Shown: one piece after another, positions 39,002 through 47,546 of the stretch
Position numbering within the stretch: the stretch's first letter is position 1
Layout: every line of letters starts with the position of its first letter
Source of the DNA: Litorihabitans aurantiacus
Lineage (GTDB): Bacteria > Actinomycetota > Actinomycetes > Actinomycetales > Beutenbergiaceae
NCBI RefSeq assembly: GCF_030161595.1
Contig: NZ_BSUM01000001.1
Span: forward strand, 868,001 to 932,000
Length of the DNA stretch: 64,000 nt
Direction: 5' to 3'
Position numbers and translations under genes: made by a program
Notes under the pieces: model-generated
Told to the model about the DNA's origin: nothing
Database searches by the model: none
Seen by the model: the letters and a program-made list of their open reading frames with translations, nothing else

Positions 39002-39037
39002 GCGGGAGGTGGACCGCACGCCCGGTCCACCTCCCGC
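39002..39037 (+). terminator. Terminator of the monooxygenase gene
   Basis: Perfect 14-bp stem (39002-39015 with 39024-39037), 8-nt loop, 6 nt after the stop codon. Confidence 0.85.
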
Positions 39038-39095
39038 CGCCAGACCACCCGACGACCACCTGCTGACCACCGATCGCCCGCACCCGCGCGCGCCC

Positions 39096-39101
39096 TACCC
39101 T
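39096..39101 (+). promoter_or_regulatory. Leaderless -10 element of proA
   Basis: TACCCT, 6 nt before the ATG at 39108. Confidence 0.6.
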
Positions 39102-39107
39102 GGGGGC

Positions 39108-40429
39108 ATGTCCGTGATCGAGACCGACGCCCCCCGCGCCGCGGAGGGCCCCACCGAGGGCGCGACGTCGGTGACCGACGCCGTCCATGCCGTCGCCCGC
39201 TCCGCCAAGGTCGCCTCCCGCGCTCTGGTTCGCGCCACGCGCGCGACCAAGGACGCCGCACTGCACGCCATGGCCGACGCACTGGTGGACCGCGCCGACG
39301 AGGTCGTAGCGGCCAACGCCGTCGACGTCGCGCGCGAGCGGGAGCGTGGCATGAGCCCCGGTCTCCTGGACCGCCTCACCCTGACCCCGGAGCGGATCGC
39401 CGCGATCGCCGGGGCGCTGCGCGACGTCGCGGCGCTGCCCGACCCGGTCGGCGAGGTCGTGCGCGGGAGCACCCTGCCGAACGGGCTGCGGGTGCGCCAG
39501 ACGCGCGTGCCGCTCGGCGTCGTCGGCGTGATCTACGAGGCGCGCCCGAACGTGACGGTCGACGTCGTGGGCCTCGCCCTGAAGTCCGGCAACGCCGTCG
39601 TGCTGCGCGGCGGCTCGGCCGCCGCCTCCTCGAACACCGCGATCGTCGCCGTCCTGCAGGACGCGCTGGAGTCGCAGGGGCTGCCGCGCGACGCCGTCGC
39701 GAGCATCGACGAGCACGGGCGGCCCGGGGAGTGGCGCTCATGCGCGCCCGTGGGCTGGTGGACGTCGTCGTGCCCCGGGGTGGGGCGGACCTCATCGCGA
39801 CGGTCGTGCGCGAGTCGACCGTGCCCGTGATCGAGACGGGCGTCGGCAACTGCCACCTCTACGTGGACGAGGGCGCCGACGTCGCGCAGGCCGTCGCGAT
39901 CCTGCTGAACGGCAAGACGCAGCGCGTCGGGGTCTGCAACGCGCTCGAGACGCTGCTGGTCCACCGCAGCGCCGCCGAGCAGTTCCTGCCGGCCGCGCTC
40001 GCGGCGCTGACCGAGGCCGGGGTGCGCCTGCACGCCGACGACGACGCGGCCGCCCTCGCGCCCGAGGGGGCCGACGTCGTCGCCGCGACCGACGAGGACT
40101 GGGCCACGGAGTACCTCAGCCTCGACATCGCCGTGCGCGTGGTCGACGACCTCGACACCGCGCTCGACCACATCCGCACGTACTCCTCGGGCCACACCGA
40201 GGTCATCTGCACGCGCGACGTCACCGCGGCGCACCGCTTCAGCACCGAGCTCGACTCGGCCGCCGTCATGGTCAACGCCTCCAGCCGCTTCACCGACGGC
40301 GGTGAGCTCGGTCTCGGCGCCGAGCTCGGCATCTCCACGCAGAAGCTGCACGCGCGCGGTCCCATGGGTCTGGCGGAGCTGACCACCACCACGTGGATCG
40401 TCCAGGGCGACGGGCACGTCCGACCCTGA
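39108..40429 (+). CDS. proA: Gamma-glutamyl phosphate reductase, one frame break
   Basis: NADPH-dependent reduction of gamma-glutamyl phosphate to glutamate semialdehyde, second step of proline synthesis. About 440 residues in the aldehyde dehydrogenase fold: [70 protein letters not shown] (catalytic Cys), [20 protein letters not shown] and HARGPMGL. Frame breaks at the G run 39726-39729, before [18 protein letters not shown]; one G missing. Leaderless. Confidence 0.95.
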
Positions 40430-40510
40430 GGACCCCGACGGACTCCTGACGGGCCGCGGCGACGTGCGAGACTGGGCGCTGGCACGGTGCCGCGCGAGAG
40501 GAAGAGATTG

Positions 40511-40660
40511 ATGACGAGCTCACTGCTGGTTCTGGCTCAGGTGGCCGAAGAGGTCCACCGCCCCAACCCGTGGCTCTACGGCGGCCTCGCGTTCGCCATC
40601 CTGATGCTCCTGCTCCTCGCGACCTACGCGTTCCGCAGCGTCGGCACGCGTCGCCGCTGA
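40511..40660 (+). CDS. Small single-pass membrane protein
   Basis: 49 residues: an N-terminal half with [13 protein letters not shown] and one transmembrane helix [17 protein letters not shown] ending in a basic FRSVGTRRR tail. Frames of this kind are regularly found between proA and nadD in actinomycetes; function unknown. GAGAGGAAGAG provides a ribosome binding site. It ends 4 nt before nadD. Confidence 0.8.
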   Translation: MTSSLLVLAQVAEEVHRPNPWLYGGLAFAILMLLLLATYAFRSVGTRRR

Positions 40661-40664
40661 GGCG

Positions 40665-41303
40665 GTGACGCCGCACCCACGCGGCGACGGCGACGCGCGG
40701 CGCCGCCGGACCGGGATCATGGGTGGCACGTTCGACCCTGTCCACCACGGCCACCTCGTCGCCGCGAGCGAGGCCGCGAGCCGGTTCGACCTCGACGAGG
40801 TCGTCTTCGTCCCGACCGGCACGCAGCCGTTCAAGGAGGCCAGCCGCGTCGCCCCGGCCGAGCACCGCTACCTCATGACGGTGGTCGCGACGGCGTCGAA
40901 CCCCGACTTCACCGTCTCGCGGGTGGACATCGACCGTGCGGGGACGACCTACACGATCGACACGCTGACCGACCTGACGCAGCAGCGGCCCGACGAGGAC
41001 CTGTTCTTCATCACGGGCGCGGACGCGCTGGGGCAGATCCTGTCGTGGAAGGAGGCGCACCGGTTGTTCGACCTCGCCCACTTCATCGGCGTCACCCGCC
41101 CGGGCCACGTGCTCGACGTCGGTGACCTCCCCGGCGACCGCGTCTCCCTCCTGGAGGTGCCGGCGATGGCGATCTCCTCGACGGCGTGCCGCGAGCGCGT
41201 GGCCTCCGGGCAGCCGGTCTGGTACCTCGTGCCGGACGGCGTGGTGCAGTACATCAGCAAGCACGGTCTCTACCAGCCCGACCCCCAGGGAGGCGCCTCG
41301 TGA
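40665..41303 (+). CDS. nadD: Nicotinate-nucleotide adenylyltransferase
   Basis: Adenylates nicotinate mononucleotide to deamido-NAD in NAD synthesis. 212 residues: [22 protein letters not shown] (nucleotidyltransferase GxFxPxHxGH), [60 protein letters not shown]. The final motif is the ISSTxIR equivalent. Stop overlaps the next gene (GTGA). Confidence 0.95.
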   Translation: MTPHPRGDGDARRRRTGIMGGTFDPVHHGHLVAASEAASRFDLDEVVFVPTGTQPFKEASRVAPAEHRYLMTVVATASNPDFTVSRVDIDRAGTTYTIDTLTDLTQQRPDEDLFFITGADALGQILSWKEAHRLFDLAHFIGVTRPGHVLDVGDLPGDRVSLLEVPAMAISSTACRERVASGQPVWYLVPDGVVQYISKHGLYQPDPQGGAS

Positions 41304-42538
41304 GCACCCATCAGCCCGGGCAGCCGGAACGCCCCGACAGCGTGGTGGGGGAGCGTCGCCGTCGACGGCTCGAGGCGCAGCGCGCCGCCGCCGAGGCGGC
41401 GGCGACCACCGGGTCGCTCGAAGCGGTCCCGGGGGACGAGGCGCAGGAGGGCGACGGCGTCGCCGCACCCGTGCTGTCGCGTCGCCAGCTCCGTGAGCAG
41501 CGCGAGCGTCGCCTCCGCGAGCAGGAGGCCGAGCGGGGAGGGACGGCGGGCGACGGCGCCTCCGATGTGCCCGACGCCCCCGTGCTCGACGTCCCCACGC
41601 CGGCCGCCCCGGGCCCGGCACCGACCCCCGGGGCGCCCGACGCCGAGCCGGAGTCGACCCCGAGCGCCCCCGCGGCCCGGGTGGCGCCGGTCCGGGTCGC
41701 GCGCGCCGATCGCACGGCCTCCCTCCCGCCGGTCCCGCCCGCTCGGGAGGCGCCCGCGACATCCCCGGCCGACGACGACGCGTACGCCACGCCGTCGGGC
41801 AGCGCGCCCAACCGCCGCTCGATGCGCGACCGCCGGACCGAGGGACCGGCCGGCCCCGCGGGCCGCGGCGAGCGCGTGCCGCCGTCGCGCCCCGTGGTGC
41901 GCACGCCCGCGGCCGCGCAGGGCATCCGACGGGTCGACGAGACGGGCGCCCTCAGCGGGGTCACCTCCACGCGCGCGACCGAGGACTCCCCGGTCGAGGT
42001 CACCGGCCCCATCGACTGGAGCGCGTCGCTGGCCCCGGTGCCGGCGAGCCCCGCGCCCGAGCAGCCGCGCCCCGGGTCCGGCGCGACCTCGGCGCCGCTC
42101 ACGCCGTCGTCACCGAGCACCGAGGGCGACGACGCCGTCGTGCCCCCGGTCGTCCCGCCCCGCTCCACGGCCGCACCGGAGCCGGCCACCGTGGCGCCCG
42201 CGCGCCGCTCCGTGCTCGGCGCCGGCCGCTCGGACGTGGACCGCCCGGTGTCGCCGGTCGGCCGTGCCGACGTCGAGCCCGCCGCGGGGACCCACGCGTG
42301 GGAGTCCGTGACGGGGGAGGGCCGTGGCGCCGCCGTCCCACTGCCGGGCGAGGCGCAGGTGCCCGACGTCGAGGGCGTCTTCGACGTCGTGCCCGACCCC
42401 GTGACCGCCGGTCAGGAGGTCGTCGACCTCGACCGCGAGCTCGAGCGGCGCCCGCTCTGGCAGACGTTCGCCGCCATCGTGGGGTTCGCACTCGTCGGGG
42501 TCGCCCTGGGCGTCGGAGTCTTCTTCCTCATCTCCTGA
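41300..42538 (+). CDS. Disordered protein with a C-terminal membrane anchor, function unknown
   Basis: 412 residues. Most of the protein is low in complexity, rich in Pro, Ala, Arg and Glu, with a helical start ([18 protein letters not shown] and [16 protein letters not shown]). A single transmembrane helix near the C-terminus, [21 protein letters not shown], would leave the bulk on one side. I do not recognise a family. Position between nadD and rsfS is common for such proteins in Micrococcales. Start lies in the nadD stop. Confidence 0.7.
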   Translation: MSTHQPGQPERPDSVVGERRRRRLEAQRAAAEAAATTGSLEAVPGDEAQEGDGVAAPVLSRRQLREQRERRLREQEAERGGTAGDGASDVPDAPVLDVPTPAAPGPAPTPGAPDAEPESTPSAPAARVAPVRVARADRTASLPPVPPAREAPATSPADDDAYATPSGSAPNRRSMRDRRTEGPAGPAGRGERVPPSRPVVRTPAAAQGIRRVDETGALSGVTSTRATEDSPVEVTGPIDWSASLAPVPASPAPEQPRPGSGATSAPLTPSSPSTEGDDAVVPPVVPPRSTAAPEPATVAPARRSVLGAGRSDVDRPVSPVGRADVEPAAGTHAWESVTGEGRGAAVPLPGEAQVPDVEGVFDVVPDPVTAGQEVVDLDRELERRPLWQTFAAIVGFALVGVALGVGVFFLIS

Positions 42539-42558
42539 GTCGCACGGGCACGCGCCCG

Positions 42559-42564
42559 TAGACT
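42559..42564 (+). promoter_or_regulatory. -10 element of rsfS
   Basis: TAGACT, 34 nt before the GTG at 42599; CAGGAG lies in the leader. Confidence 0.45.
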
Positions 42565-42598
42565 GGGAGCGATCCAGTTCCTACCCCAGGAGTCCCGC

Positions 42599-42991
42599 GT
42601 GCCCGCCACCCCCACCGCCGTCGAGCTCACGATCGCCGCTGCGATCGCCGCCGCGGACAAGAAGGCCGAGGAGATCATCGCGCTCGACGTCTCCGAGCGT
42701 TTCGTGCTCACCGACGCGTTCCTCGTGACCTCCGGCTCGAGCGAGCGCCAGGTCTCCGGCATCGTCGACGGAATCGAGGAGGCGCTGCACGCGCGCGGCG
42801 TCAAGGCCGTGCGCAAGGAGGGCGTCGCCCAGGGCCGCTGGGTGCTGCTGGACTACGGCGACATCATCGTGCACGTCCAGCACTCCGAGGACCGCGAGTT
42901 CTACGCGCTCGAGCGGCTGTGGCGCGACTGCCCGGTCATCGAGCTGCCGGCCGAGGTGCGCGAGTCGGGTCGGGCGGACCAGGGCCTGTGA
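42599..42991 (+). CDS. rsfS: Ribosomal silencing factor RsfS
   Basis: Binds L14 on the 50S subunit and blocks subunit joining when nutrients are short. 130 residues: KKAEEIIALDVSERFVLTDAFLVTSGSSERQVSGIVDGIEEAL and GRWVLLDYGDIIVHVQ, both diagnostic; the family HSEDREFYALERLWRD end is intact. The stop overlaps the phosphatase start. Confidence 0.95.
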   Translation: MPATPTAVELTIAAAIAAADKKAEEIIALDVSERFVLTDAFLVTSGSSERQVSGIVDGIEEALHARGVKAVRKEGVAQGRWVLLDYGDIIVHVQHSEDREFYALERLWRDCPVIELPAEVRESGRADQGL

Positions 42992-43599
42992 CGGCGGGCA
43001 CCGTCGTCCTCCTGCGGCACGGGCAGACCGACTACAACGTCGCGATGCGGCTGCAGGGGCAGACCGACATCCCGCTGAACGAGACCGGCCGCGCCCAGGC
43101 CGCGGAGGCCGCGTCGGTCGTCGCGGGTCTGAGCCCGACGGCGATCGTCGCCTCCGACCTCTCCCGCGCCGCCGACACGGCTGCCGCCGTCGCAGATCTG
43201 CTGGAGCTGCCCGTGACGACGGATCCGCGTCTGCGCGAGCGCGACTTCGGCGAGTGGGAGGGCCTGCACGGCGATGTCATCGCCGAGCGCTGGCCCGACG
43301 ACTACGCGCTGTGGCGCGGCGGCGGCCACCCGGAGAGCGTCGGTGCCGAACGGCGCGGCGAGGTCGGCGTGCGCTTCGCCGCCGGTGTCGCCGACGCCGC
43401 GTCCGCGCTCTCGAGCGACGACACGCTGCTCGTGGTGGCCCACGGCGCGTGCATCGCCGCCGGCATCACCGCGATGCTCGGGCTCGACGCCGACGACTGG
43501 GGCGGCATCAGCGGGCTCGGCAACTGCCACTGGTCCGTGCTGACCGCCACGGAGCGCGAGCCGGGGTGGCGGTTGGGCGCGCACAACGTCGGGGCCTGA
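42988..43599 (+). CDS. Histidine phosphatase family protein
   Basis: 203-residue phosphoglycerate mutase-like protein. Catalytic His in VVLLRHGQTDYN, the second motif SDLSRAADTAA, Glu in LRERDFGEWEG and the distal His in VVAHGACIAAGITAML. Substrate unknown; in actinomycetes the gene is usually next to rsfS and can be annotated as a phosphoglycerate mutase or glucosyl-3-phosphoglycerate phosphatase. Translation coupled to rsfS. Confidence 0.92.
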   Translation: MTAGTVVLLRHGQTDYNVAMRLQGQTDIPLNETGRAQAAEAASVVAGLSPTAIVASDLSRAADTAAAVADLLELPVTTDPRLRERDFGEWEGLHGDVIAERWPDDYALWRGGGHPESVGAERRGEVGVRFAAGVADAASALSSDDTLLVVAHGACIAAGITAMLGLDADDWGGISGLGNCHWSVLTATEREPGWRLGAHNVGA

Positions 43600-43642
43600 C
43601 GGCGTGCGGCGGCCAGGCTCGGATCGTTGCAACGACGCCGAT

Positions 43643-43672
43643 TTGGTCGATCCGGCTCGGCCCACGTAAGAT
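43643..43672 (+). promoter_or_regulatory. Promoter of tRNA-Ala
   Basis: TTGGTC, 18-nt spacer, TAAGAT (43667-43672), about 38 nt before the tRNA. Confidence 0.6.
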
Positions 43673-43710
43673 GATCGAGCCCTGCGGGGCACGGGCTGGT
43701 TCGCCGGCAC

Positions 43711-43783
43711 GGGGCATTGGCGCAGTTGGTAGCGCGCTTCCATGGCATGGAAGAGGTCAGGGGTTCGAATCCCCTATGCTCCA
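43711..43783 (+). tRNA. tRNA-Ala (GGC anticodon)
   Basis: 73-nt cloverleaf: acceptor GGGGCAT/ATGCTCC with one G-T pair, D loop GCGCAGTTGGTAGCGC, anticodon arm CTTCC-ATGGCAT-GGAAG giving anticodon GGC, T arm AGGGG-TTCGAAT-CCCCT. 3' CCA is not encoded. Confidence 0.95.
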
Positions 43784-43789
43784 CATCGT

Positions 43790-43823
43790 CGAGAAGGCCG
43801 TCCCTGTCGGGGCGGCCTTCTCG
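43790..43823 (+). terminator. Terminator after tRNA-Ala
   Basis: Perfect 11-bp stem (43790-43800 with 43813-43823), 7 nt after the tRNA; it could also serve the oppositely oriented gene. Confidence 0.8.
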
Positions 43824-43844
43824 CATTCCGGAGGCGGGTGGACC

Positions 43845-44941
43845 CTAGAACTGGATCCCGAGCGAGCGTCCGGCGTCCTCCAGCCAGCCCTCGTACCAGC
43901 CGTCGGTCGTGCAGGGCGAGGACGAGTTCGCCACGATGGCCTCGTCGTAGCCGCCCCAGCTCAGCAGGCGGCAGCTCGCGTCCGACTCCGTGGCCTCGTA
44001 CCACGCCGGGTTCTCGTTGAACCCCTGCTGGCTCGCGGCGTGCATGACGTCGAAGTGGTTGTTCCACTGGATCCAGTGGCTGTACTCGTGTGCGACGAGG
44101 AATGCGCGCTCGGACCGCACGCTGTCGCTGTTCCACCAGACGAAGATCACGTCGCGGTGGGAGGTGCTGTAGCAGCCGGCGACCGTCCACGTACCCGCGT
44201 CCGGGTGGTTCAGTCCGCAGTTGAGGGACGGGTCGTCCGTCGGGATCACCGTGATCCCGGTGACGCCGTCCTTCGCCAACCAGTCCTGGGGGTTGCGGTA
44301 CTCGTCGTCGAACGCCGGGATCGGTGCGCCGAGCGGGACCGGGTCGGGCAGCGGCTGCTCCCACCCGCCGCTGCGGAAGACCTCCTCGGCCGTCGGCGGA
44401 GGCGGAGGTGGCGGCTCGGTGGTGGTGGGTGTGCTCGGCGGCTCTGTCGTGGCCGGGGGCGGATCCGTCGTCGGGGCTGCGGTCGGTGGGGACGTCGGGC
44501 CCGTAGGTGGCTCGGTGGGGTCGGCCGCATCCGTGCCGACGGCACGGACGAGGAAGGTCCCGATCAGGACGGCGACCACCGCCAGGGCAGCCACGACGAT
44601 CGCGGCCACGGCGCAGCCGGACCCCCGCGGCGCTGTGCCACCGCGCCACTCGCGTAGCCCGGGTAGCCCTGGGCGAGGTGAGCGTGGCCACGGTAGGGCG
44701 ACCCCGCGGGCGGACGCCCCTGCCACGCGTGGGGCGCCGGTCGTGCGCCCGACTGCGGGTGGTACGCCTGCTGTGGTGGAGCGGCCCAGGGGGCCCGGCC
44801 GGCACGCGCGCTCAGCCGGTGGTGCTCCTGCCACCACCCCCGGGCCGACGCCAGCGCCGCCGCGCGCTCCTGCTCGCTCCGCGCCGTCGCCGCCCTGGCC
44901 TCCCACTGCCGGGCGTGCTCGGCCGCCTGCTGCGGCGTCAC
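43845..44941 (-). CDS. Membrane-anchored putative zinc metallopeptidase, one or two frame breaks
   Basis: About 365 residues: a cytoplasmic N-terminal domain rich in Ala/Arg/Gln (VTPQQAAEHARQWEARAA), one transmembrane helix (CAVAAIVVAALAVVAVLIGTF), a Pro/Thr-rich linker and an extracellular domain. The last has HEYSHWIQ, a complete HExxH zinc motif, with NENPAWYEATESDASC about 30 residues later where the third ligand would be expected; this arrangement is like neutral zinc metallopeptidases (PF04228-type). Frame breaks at the C run 44622-44626, one base missing. A TAGGGT -10 at 44978-44983 suggests the true GTG is at 44970, which would need one more base in the G run 44943-44947. Confidence 0.7.
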
Positions 44942-44977
44942 CGGGGGCGTCCGGTACCTCGAAGTCCCACGCCGAAC

Positions 44978-44983
44978 ACCCTA
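44978..44983 (-). promoter_or_regulatory. Possible leaderless -10 of the metallopeptidase gene
   Basis: TAGGGT on the minus strand, 7 nt before a GTG at 44970. Confidence 0.4.
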
Positions 44984-45043
44984 GAGGGCGCCTCGTCGGC
45001 GCGGGGAACGGGTCTCCGTCGCCCGAGGGAGGCGGTCCGGCCG

Positions 45044-45376
45044 TCAGCCCTCGTCCGACGGCGTCCCCGCGCCCGCTGCCGCGATGACCGACGTGAGAAG
45101 GCCGGGAAACCGCGCCTCGACGTCGTCGATCCGCAGCGTGTTCAGGATCGCCGTGCCCTCGTAGCGCTGCGTGATAAGACCGGCCTCGCGCAGCACGCGG
45201 AAGTGGTGGGTCGAGGTCGACTTGCTCACCGGGAGGTCGAACGCGATGCAGGCCTGGTCGGAGTGGCCGCGGGCCAGCTGCGTCACGATGGTGCGGCGGA
45301 CGGGGTCGGCCAGGGCGGCGAGCACGGAGTCGAGCGTGACCGCGTCGGCCTCGGGGTGCGTGAGCTCACGGGGCAC
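45044..45376 (-). CDS. ArsR-family transcriptional regulator
   Basis: 110-residue winged-helix repressor: LAALADPVRRTIVTQLARG, the recognition helix VSKSTSTHHFRVLREAGLI and wing TQRYEGTAILNTLR. No metal-binding cysteine motif (ELCVCDL) is present, so the effector is probably organic rather than a metal. Divergent from the Old Yellow Enzyme gene, with a palindromic operator between them. Such regulators commonly repress an adjacent oxidoreductase. Confidence 0.9.
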   Translation of the reverse strand: MPRELTHPEADAVTLDSVLAALADPVRRTIVTQLARGHSDQACIAFDLPVSKSTSTHHFRVLREAGLITQRYEGTAILNTLRIDDVEARFPGLLTSVIAAAGAGTPSDEG

Positions 45377-45423
45377 GGGTCGGCTCCCTCCGCCGGGCGG
45401 GGCGACCTGCTGACGGTCACCGC

Positions 45424-45482
45424 TTGACGCACCCGAGTCTACCGGTCGTACGATCGTCGTCGTTGTACGACGAAAGTCGTAC
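45424..45482. promoter_or_regulatory. Promoter-operator between arsR and the Old Yellow Enzyme gene
   Basis: TTGACG (45424-45429) and TACGAT (45449-45454) give a promoter toward the oxidoreductase. GGTCGTAC at 45444-45451 overlaps the -10, and a perfect inverted repeat GTACGAC-GAAA-GTCGTAC lies at 45465-45482. Three copies of the same 7-nt half site make a good repressor target. Confidence 0.65.
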
Positions 45483-45507
45483 CAGTGCCGACCCGAGGAG
45501 TGCCCGC

Positions 45508-46629
45508 GTGACCACCCCGTTCGACCCCCTCCAGATCCGCGACGTCGAGATCCCGAACCGCCTCTGGATGTCGCCGATGTGCACCTACTCGGCCGACCCC
45601 GCGCCGGAGCTCGCGGGGCGCCCGACCGACTTCCACCTCGCGCACTACGCCGCGCGGGCGGCCGGGGGAGTGGGGCTCGCGATCGTGGAGGCGACGGCGG
45701 TCGTGCCCGAGGGTCGCATCTCGCCCTTCGACCTCGGTCTCTGGAGCGACGACCGCACCGCCGACTTCGCGCGCGTCGCGAGCGCGTTGCGCGACGGCGG
45801 GGCCGTCCCGGGCATCCAGCTCGCGCACGCGGGGCGCAAGGCCTCCACGGACCGCCCGTGGGCCGGTGGCGGCGTCGTGGCAGGTCCTGGCGAAGGCGGC
45901 GACGGCGGCGATACCGGCGGTCACGGTTGGACCCCGGTCGGCCCGGGCGACGTCGCCTTCCCCGGCCTGAAGGACCCGAGCGAGCTCGGCACCGACGAGA
46001 TCGCCGGCGTCGTCACGGCCTTCGCGGACGCGGCGCGGCGCGCCGACGAGGCGGGCTTCGACGTCGTCGAGATCCACGCCGCCCACGGCTACCTGCTGCA
46101 CTCCTTCCTGTCGCCGCTGACCAACCACCGGACCGACGGCTACGGCGGCGGCCTCGAGAACCGGGCGCGCCTGGTGCTCGAGGTGGTCGACGCCGTCCGC
46201 GCCGTCTGGCCGAGCGGCAAGCCCGTACTCCTGCGGGTCTCGACGACGGACTGGGTGGCCGAGAACGACGCCGACGACCGCGAGTCGTGGACCCTCGAGC
46301 AGACCGTGCAGCTCGCCGCGTGGGCGTCGCAGCACGGCGTCGACCTCGTGGACGCCTCCTCGGGCGGCAACGACGTCGTGCCGATCCCGCGCACGCAGGG
46401 CTACCAGACCGACCTCGCCGCGATCCTGCGGCGCGAGGCGCCCGTGCTGGTGGGTGCGGTGGGGCGCGTGGACACGCCGGAGCGGGCGCGGGAGCTCCTC
46501 GCGACCGGGCAGGCCGACGCGGTCCTGGTGGGCCGTCCGCTGCTGCGCGACCCCTCGTGGGCGAACCACGCCGCGGTCGCGCTGGGTGCCGAGCCGCGGT
46601 TCGTGGAGCAGTACGCCTACGCGCTCTGA
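45508..46629 (+). CDS. NADH:flavin oxidoreductase, Old Yellow Enzyme family (YqjM-like), copy 1
   Basis: FMN-dependent ene-reductase of 373 residues reducing activated C=C bonds. Signatures of the YqjM subgroup: RLWMSPMCTYSA with the active-site Cys, HYAARAAGGVGLAIVEATAV, IQLAHAGRKAS, FDVVEIHAAHGYLLHSFLSPLTNHR and GGYGGGLENRARL-type FMN contacts. GTG at 45508 has CGAGGAG 7 nt upstream; the in-frame upstream extension crosses the operator. Controlled by the divergent ArsR; a second copy lies in the neighbouring operon. Confidence 0.93.
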   Translation: MTTPFDPLQIRDVEIPNRLWMSPMCTYSADPAPELAGRPTDFHLAHYAARAAGGVGLAIVEATAVVPEGRISPFDLGLWSDDRTADFARVASALRDGGAVPGIQLAHAGRKASTDRPWAGGGVVAGPGEGGDGGDTGGHGWTPVGPGDVAFPGLKDPSELGTDEIAGVVTAFADAARRADEAGFDVVEIHAAHGYLLHSFLSPLTNHRTDGYGGGLENRARLVLEVVDAVRAVWPSGKPVLLRVSTTDWVAENDADDRESWTLEQTVQLAAWASQHGVDLVDASSGGNDVVPIPRTQGYQTDLAAILRREAPVLVGAVGRVDTPERARELLATGQADAVLVGRPLLRDPSWANHAAVALGAEPRFVEQYAYAL

Positions 46630-46673
46630 CGCGTGACGACGGCGGTGCGAGGCGGCGGCCCACCCGGCGGGCG

Positions 46674-47546
46674 TCACAGCCCGTACAGGTCTACCGCCGC
46701 CTCGCGCATGAGCGCCCGGTGCGACGCGTCGCGCAGCCCGAGGTCGGCGACCTCCGCCACCGCGCGCTCCGGGTCGATGACCGGGAAGTCCGTGCCGAAG
46801 AGGACCTTGCCCCGTCCGAACGTGTTGGCGAAGTGCACGAGCGAGGCGTCCAGATGGCGCGGGGCGTAGGCGTCGATCCCGATGTAGACGTTCGGGTGCT
46901 TGTAGGAGACCGCGACCATCTCCTCGGTCCACGGCCATCCCGTGTGGATGCCGACGAGCTTGAGCTCGGGGAAGTGGCACGCCACCGTGTCGAGGGTGAT
47001 CGGGCGGCCCACGCTGCGCAGCGGTCGGGCGTCGTCATAGCGCAGGCAGTGCCCGACCTGGAGCTGGATCGGCACGTCGAGCTCGCAGCACTTCGCGTAG
47101 ATCGGGTAGTACCGCGCGTCGTCGGGGGCCAGGCCGAACCAGTGCGGGTAGGAGTGCGCGCCGACGAAGCCGAGCTCGCGCACCGCGCGCTCGAGGTGGC
47201 GCAGCTCCGACATCCCCGCCGTCGGGTCAAGCCCGACCAGCCCGCTGAAGCGGTCGGGGTGACGCTCGACGATCGCGGCCACCCGTTCGACCTCGAGGTG
47301 GAACGCGGTCGCATCGGTCGCCGGTCCGAGCTTCGCCGCGACGAGGAACGAGCGCTCGATCCCCGCCCGGTCCATCTTCGCCAGGTAGTCCTCCGTGCTC
47401 ACCCCCGCCACGGCCGCGTCCGCACCGATCTTCCCGCCGATGAACGACGACGTCCACGCCGGGCGCGAGGCGACGATCTCGGGCGTGAACGGGTTGACGA
47501 CGACGTCGATCGCCCACGGCGCGTCGGTCTGCTCGGGCGTGCTCAT
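46674..47546 (-). CDS. Amidohydrolase family 2 protein, copy 2 (last gene of the operon)
   Basis: 290-residue TIM-barrel amidohydrolase (Amidohydro_2; relatives are decarboxylases and lactone hydrolases). Conserved are DRFSGLVGLDPT, SYPHWFGLAPDDARYYPIY, QLQVGHCLRY, VACHFPELKLVGIHTGWPW and LFGTDFPVIDPE. The N-terminal HxH metal motif usual in the family is absent (IDVVVNPFTPE instead). Very like the copy at 54066-54974, so a duplication with divergence. AGGAGG precedes the ATG, which also overlaps the ligase stop. Confidence 0.88.
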   Translation of the reverse strand: MSTPEQTDAPWAIDVVVNPFTPEIVASRPAWTSSFIGGKIGADAAVAGVSTEDYLAKMDRAGIERSFLVAAKLGPATDATAFHLEVERVAAIVERHPDRFSGLVGLDPTAGMSELRHLERAVRELGFVGAHSYPHWFGLAPDDARYYPIYAKCCELDVPIQLQVGHCLRYDDARPLRSVGRPITLDTVACHFPELKLVGIHTGWPWTEEMVAVSYKHPNVYIGIDAYAPRHLDASLVHFANTFGRGKVLFGTDFPVIDPERAVAEVADLGLRDASHRALMREAAVDLYGL

